DNA of 41,005 nucleotides from Thermoplasmata archaeon (GTDB taxonomy: Archaea; Thermoplasmatota; Thermoplasmata; Lutacidiplasmatales; UBA184), in contig JAKAYT010000001.1 in NCBI GenBank assembly GCA_021826685.1, forward strand, positions 78,789 to 119,793, in the 5' to 3' direction. Shown one piece after another: positions 39,528 to 41,005 of this stretch (its first letter is position 1; each line of letters opens with the position of its first letter). Position numbers and translations under genes: made by a program. Under the pieces are notes generated by a model. It was not told where the DNA came from and did no database searches. It was given only the letters and a program-made list of their open reading frames with translations.

Positions 39528-40782
39528 GGGCCGAAGTCTCGAGCCCGCGGACCACAACGAGAGCGATGAGCGCGGCCGCGAGCAACGCGAAGAACGCGTC
39601 GAGCCCGTGCACGCCCAAGGCGCTGTAGAGCTGCGTCGAGGCAAACAGCCCGATCGTCATTCCGAGCGAGATCGAGAGCGTGTAGACCGCCATCGTGGTG
39701 GCCCGGGAGGTAGCCCGGGTCAGCTCGGCGAGCGCTGCCAGAGCCGCCGGGCCGTACCCGAGCGCTAGGATGGCGCCTACCGCGGTCACCGCGATCCCGA
39801 GGACGGATAGGCCATACGTCGTGATCCACCCCGCGCCGGCGAGGACGGCGACGAACCCGGCGGTGCCGACCACCATTAGGCGGGTTGTCCCAAATCGATC
39901 CGCGAGCGTCCCGAACGCCGGTTGGGTCACGGTCAGGGCGAGCCCACCGGCCGCGATCCCCCCGGCCAGATAGAGCGGAGAGATCCCGACGCTCCCGGCC
40001 GAACTCGCGAGGAATACGAGTACGGTTCCGATGAGCATGTAGATCACCAACCACGGCGCGATCACGACGGCGATCTGCCGCCGGATCCGGGCAGCGCTTA
40101 CGCCCGAGCTCGCGAGGAACACTTCCACATCTTTCCAGGGACCCGGGCTCGTTCCGGATCGGGCGCGCCACGGGGCGGTATGCAACCGGAGCGCGGCGAA
40201 CACGATCGCGACGGCGAGGAGCCCCGTTCCGATGGGAAACACCCAAAAGAGCTGGGGATTCGGAAGCAGCCCGAGAGCGGCAAACCCCACCGCGAAGCCT
40301 ACGATCCACCCGGCGAGGTTGACCGCGTCAAAGCGTCCCATCTCGTGACCGCGCCGGTGCCGGGGAGCGTCGTCGGCGACGACGGCGAGGCTCGCCGCGA
40401 GGATCGCGCCGCTCGCGACGCCGAAACCGAAGTTGAGCGCGCCGAGCGCGATCGGCGAGCGCGTCACCGTGAACCCCAAGGTCGTCGCTGCGGCAAGGAC
40501 CATACCGATCCCGAGAACCGGCCACCGGCCCCAGTGATCGGCCGCCAGCCCCGAGAAGACGACGGTGGAGAACTCCGCTACGCTCGCCATGGCCGTGACC
40601 AGACCGATGACCCCGATCTCGGTCGGTTGGAGGCCCGTGTCGTAGCCCGCGAGATAGCTCGCGAACACCGCGGTCGTGATCCCGAAGGCGAATCGAACGA
40701 AGAACGTCGCCCCGAGGACGGCCGACACCTCGGGGGGTTCGGGTCTCGCTGCCTCGGCCACGGTCACGCTACGCCGAGGCAC
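39508..40782 (-). CDS. Major facilitator superfamily transporter
   Basis: A 424-residue protein with 12 predicted helices and a central cytoplasmic loop. The MFS loop 2-3 motif appears as SGLAADHWGRWPVLGIG and its pseudo-repeat in the second half as GTLADRFGTTRLMVVG. Drug-efflux-like (DHA) overall shape, but the substrate cannot be told. GTG 40782 overlaps the upstream VOC gene stop by 14 bases; an in-frame GTG at 40767 just beyond that stop is an alternative. Translational coupling with the VOC gene is likely. Confidence 0.88.
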   Translation of the reverse strand: MPRRSVTVAEAARPEPPEVSAVLGATFFVRFAFGITTAVFASYLAGYDTGLQPTEIGVIGLVTAMASVAEFSTVVFSGLAADHWGRWPVLGIGMVLAAATTLGFTVTRSPIALGALNFGFGVASGAILAASLAVVADDAPRHRRGHEMGRFDAVNLAGWIVGFAVGFAALGLLPNPQLFWVFPIGTGLLAVAIVFAALRLHTAPWRARSGTSPGPWKDVEVFLASSGVSAARIRRQIAVVIAPWLVIYMLIGTVLVFLASSAGSVGISPLYLAGGIAAGGLALTVTQPAFGTLADRFGTTRLMVVGTAGFVAVLAGAGWITTYGLSVLGIAVTAVGAILALGYGPAALAALAELTRATSRATTMAVYTLSISLGMTIGLFASTQLYSALGVHGLDAFFALLAAALIALVVVRGLETSAPTTRAL

Positions 40783-41005
40783 GGGCGGGTTCGATCAGCT
40801 CGATCCACACCTCGTCCGGATCGATCAGGAATGCGATCCGGCTCGTCCGTCCCTTGAGACGGTACGGTTCCTTGCCCACCCGGGCACCCCGTTCTTTCGC
40901 GCGAGCGAGGACCGCGTCGAGATCCTCGACCTCGAAGGCGATGTGGTCGAGCTGCTCTCCCGGTTCGATGCGGTCCTTCCCATCCCAGTGCGTGAACTCG
41001 ATCCG
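40769..41005 (-). CDS. VOC/glyoxalase-family protein, 5' end outside the window
   Basis: The C-terminal 78 residues of a vicinal-oxygen-chelate protein, resembling lactoylglutathione lyase or methylmalonyl-CoA epimerase. The beta-alpha-beta module shows QLDHIAFEVEDLDAVLARA (metal His) and ends in IAFLIDPDEVWIELIE (metal Glu). The gene continues beyond base 41005, so length, start and exact subfamily cannot be judged. It overlaps the MFS gene by 14 bases and probably forms an operon with it. Confidence 0.8.
   Translation of the reverse strand, partial: RIEFTHWDGKDRIEPGEQLDHIAFEVEDLDAVLARAKERGARVGKEPYRLKGRTSRIAFLIDPDEVWIELIEPARASA

Overview
The window looks like a high-GC archaeal chromosome segment, most likely from an uncultured Thermoplasmatota-type lineage (inference). 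The archaeal evidence is a proteasome alpha subunit, a membrane-anchored LonB protease, archaeal-type NadM and Tsr3, a DhnA-type aldolase, tRNAs without encoded CCA, introns with bulge-helix-bulge (BHB) signals, and TATA elements 25-30 bases upstream of many start codons, implying leaderless or short-leader mRNAs. UvrA/UvrC were probably acquired from bacteria long ago. A MenC-like enzyme and a compact CtaA-like protein hint at menaquinone and haem-A based respiration.

Layout. 1-8 kb: topA, a creatininase-family amidohydrolase, uvrA and uvrC, all on the + strand. 8-11 kb: psmA (minus), a divergent radical SAM enzyme, then folD and a small four-cysteine protein (minus). 11.3-14.2 kb: lonB, a small cysteine protein and nadM, coupled by ATGA overlaps, then tRNA-Thr(CGT). 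14.5-19.3 kb: a B12-type radical SAM protein behind a palindromic operator-like site, a phosphoribosyltransferase, a membrane protein, a cyclophilin next to a possibly decayed gene, and RNase HI. 19.3-24.5 kb: an M2 (ACE-family) peptidase, moaA, a half-size CtaA-like protein, an unknown protein, a frameshifted methyltransferase and tRNA-Ala(CGC). 24.6-29.8 kb: menC-like gene, an FMN reductase, and an NrtBC/SsuBC-like ABC cluster (double permease, ATPase, AAA-associated-domain protein) with no substrate-binding protein.

29.9-30.2 kb holds the most unusual feature: tandem tRNA-Gln(CTG) and tRNA-Leu(TAG) genes interrupted at non-canonical positions. tRNA-Gln has one T-loop intron (59/60). tRNA-Leu has a D-loop intron (21/22) in a textbook BHB plus a T-loop intron (59/60). 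Both fold as complete tRNAs only after excision.

30.2-36.9 kb: a PPP-family phosphatase converging on a complete phosphate operon read leftwards: PhoU-like regulator, pstS, pstC, pstA, pstB, phoU. Upstream of the regulator lie three TATAGT boxes spaced exactly 20 bases apart, one overlapping the TATA box, a good candidate for a phosphate-response operator. 37-41 kb: tsr3, a class I aldolase, a CDF transporter, an MFS transporter and a VOC protein cut by the window edge.
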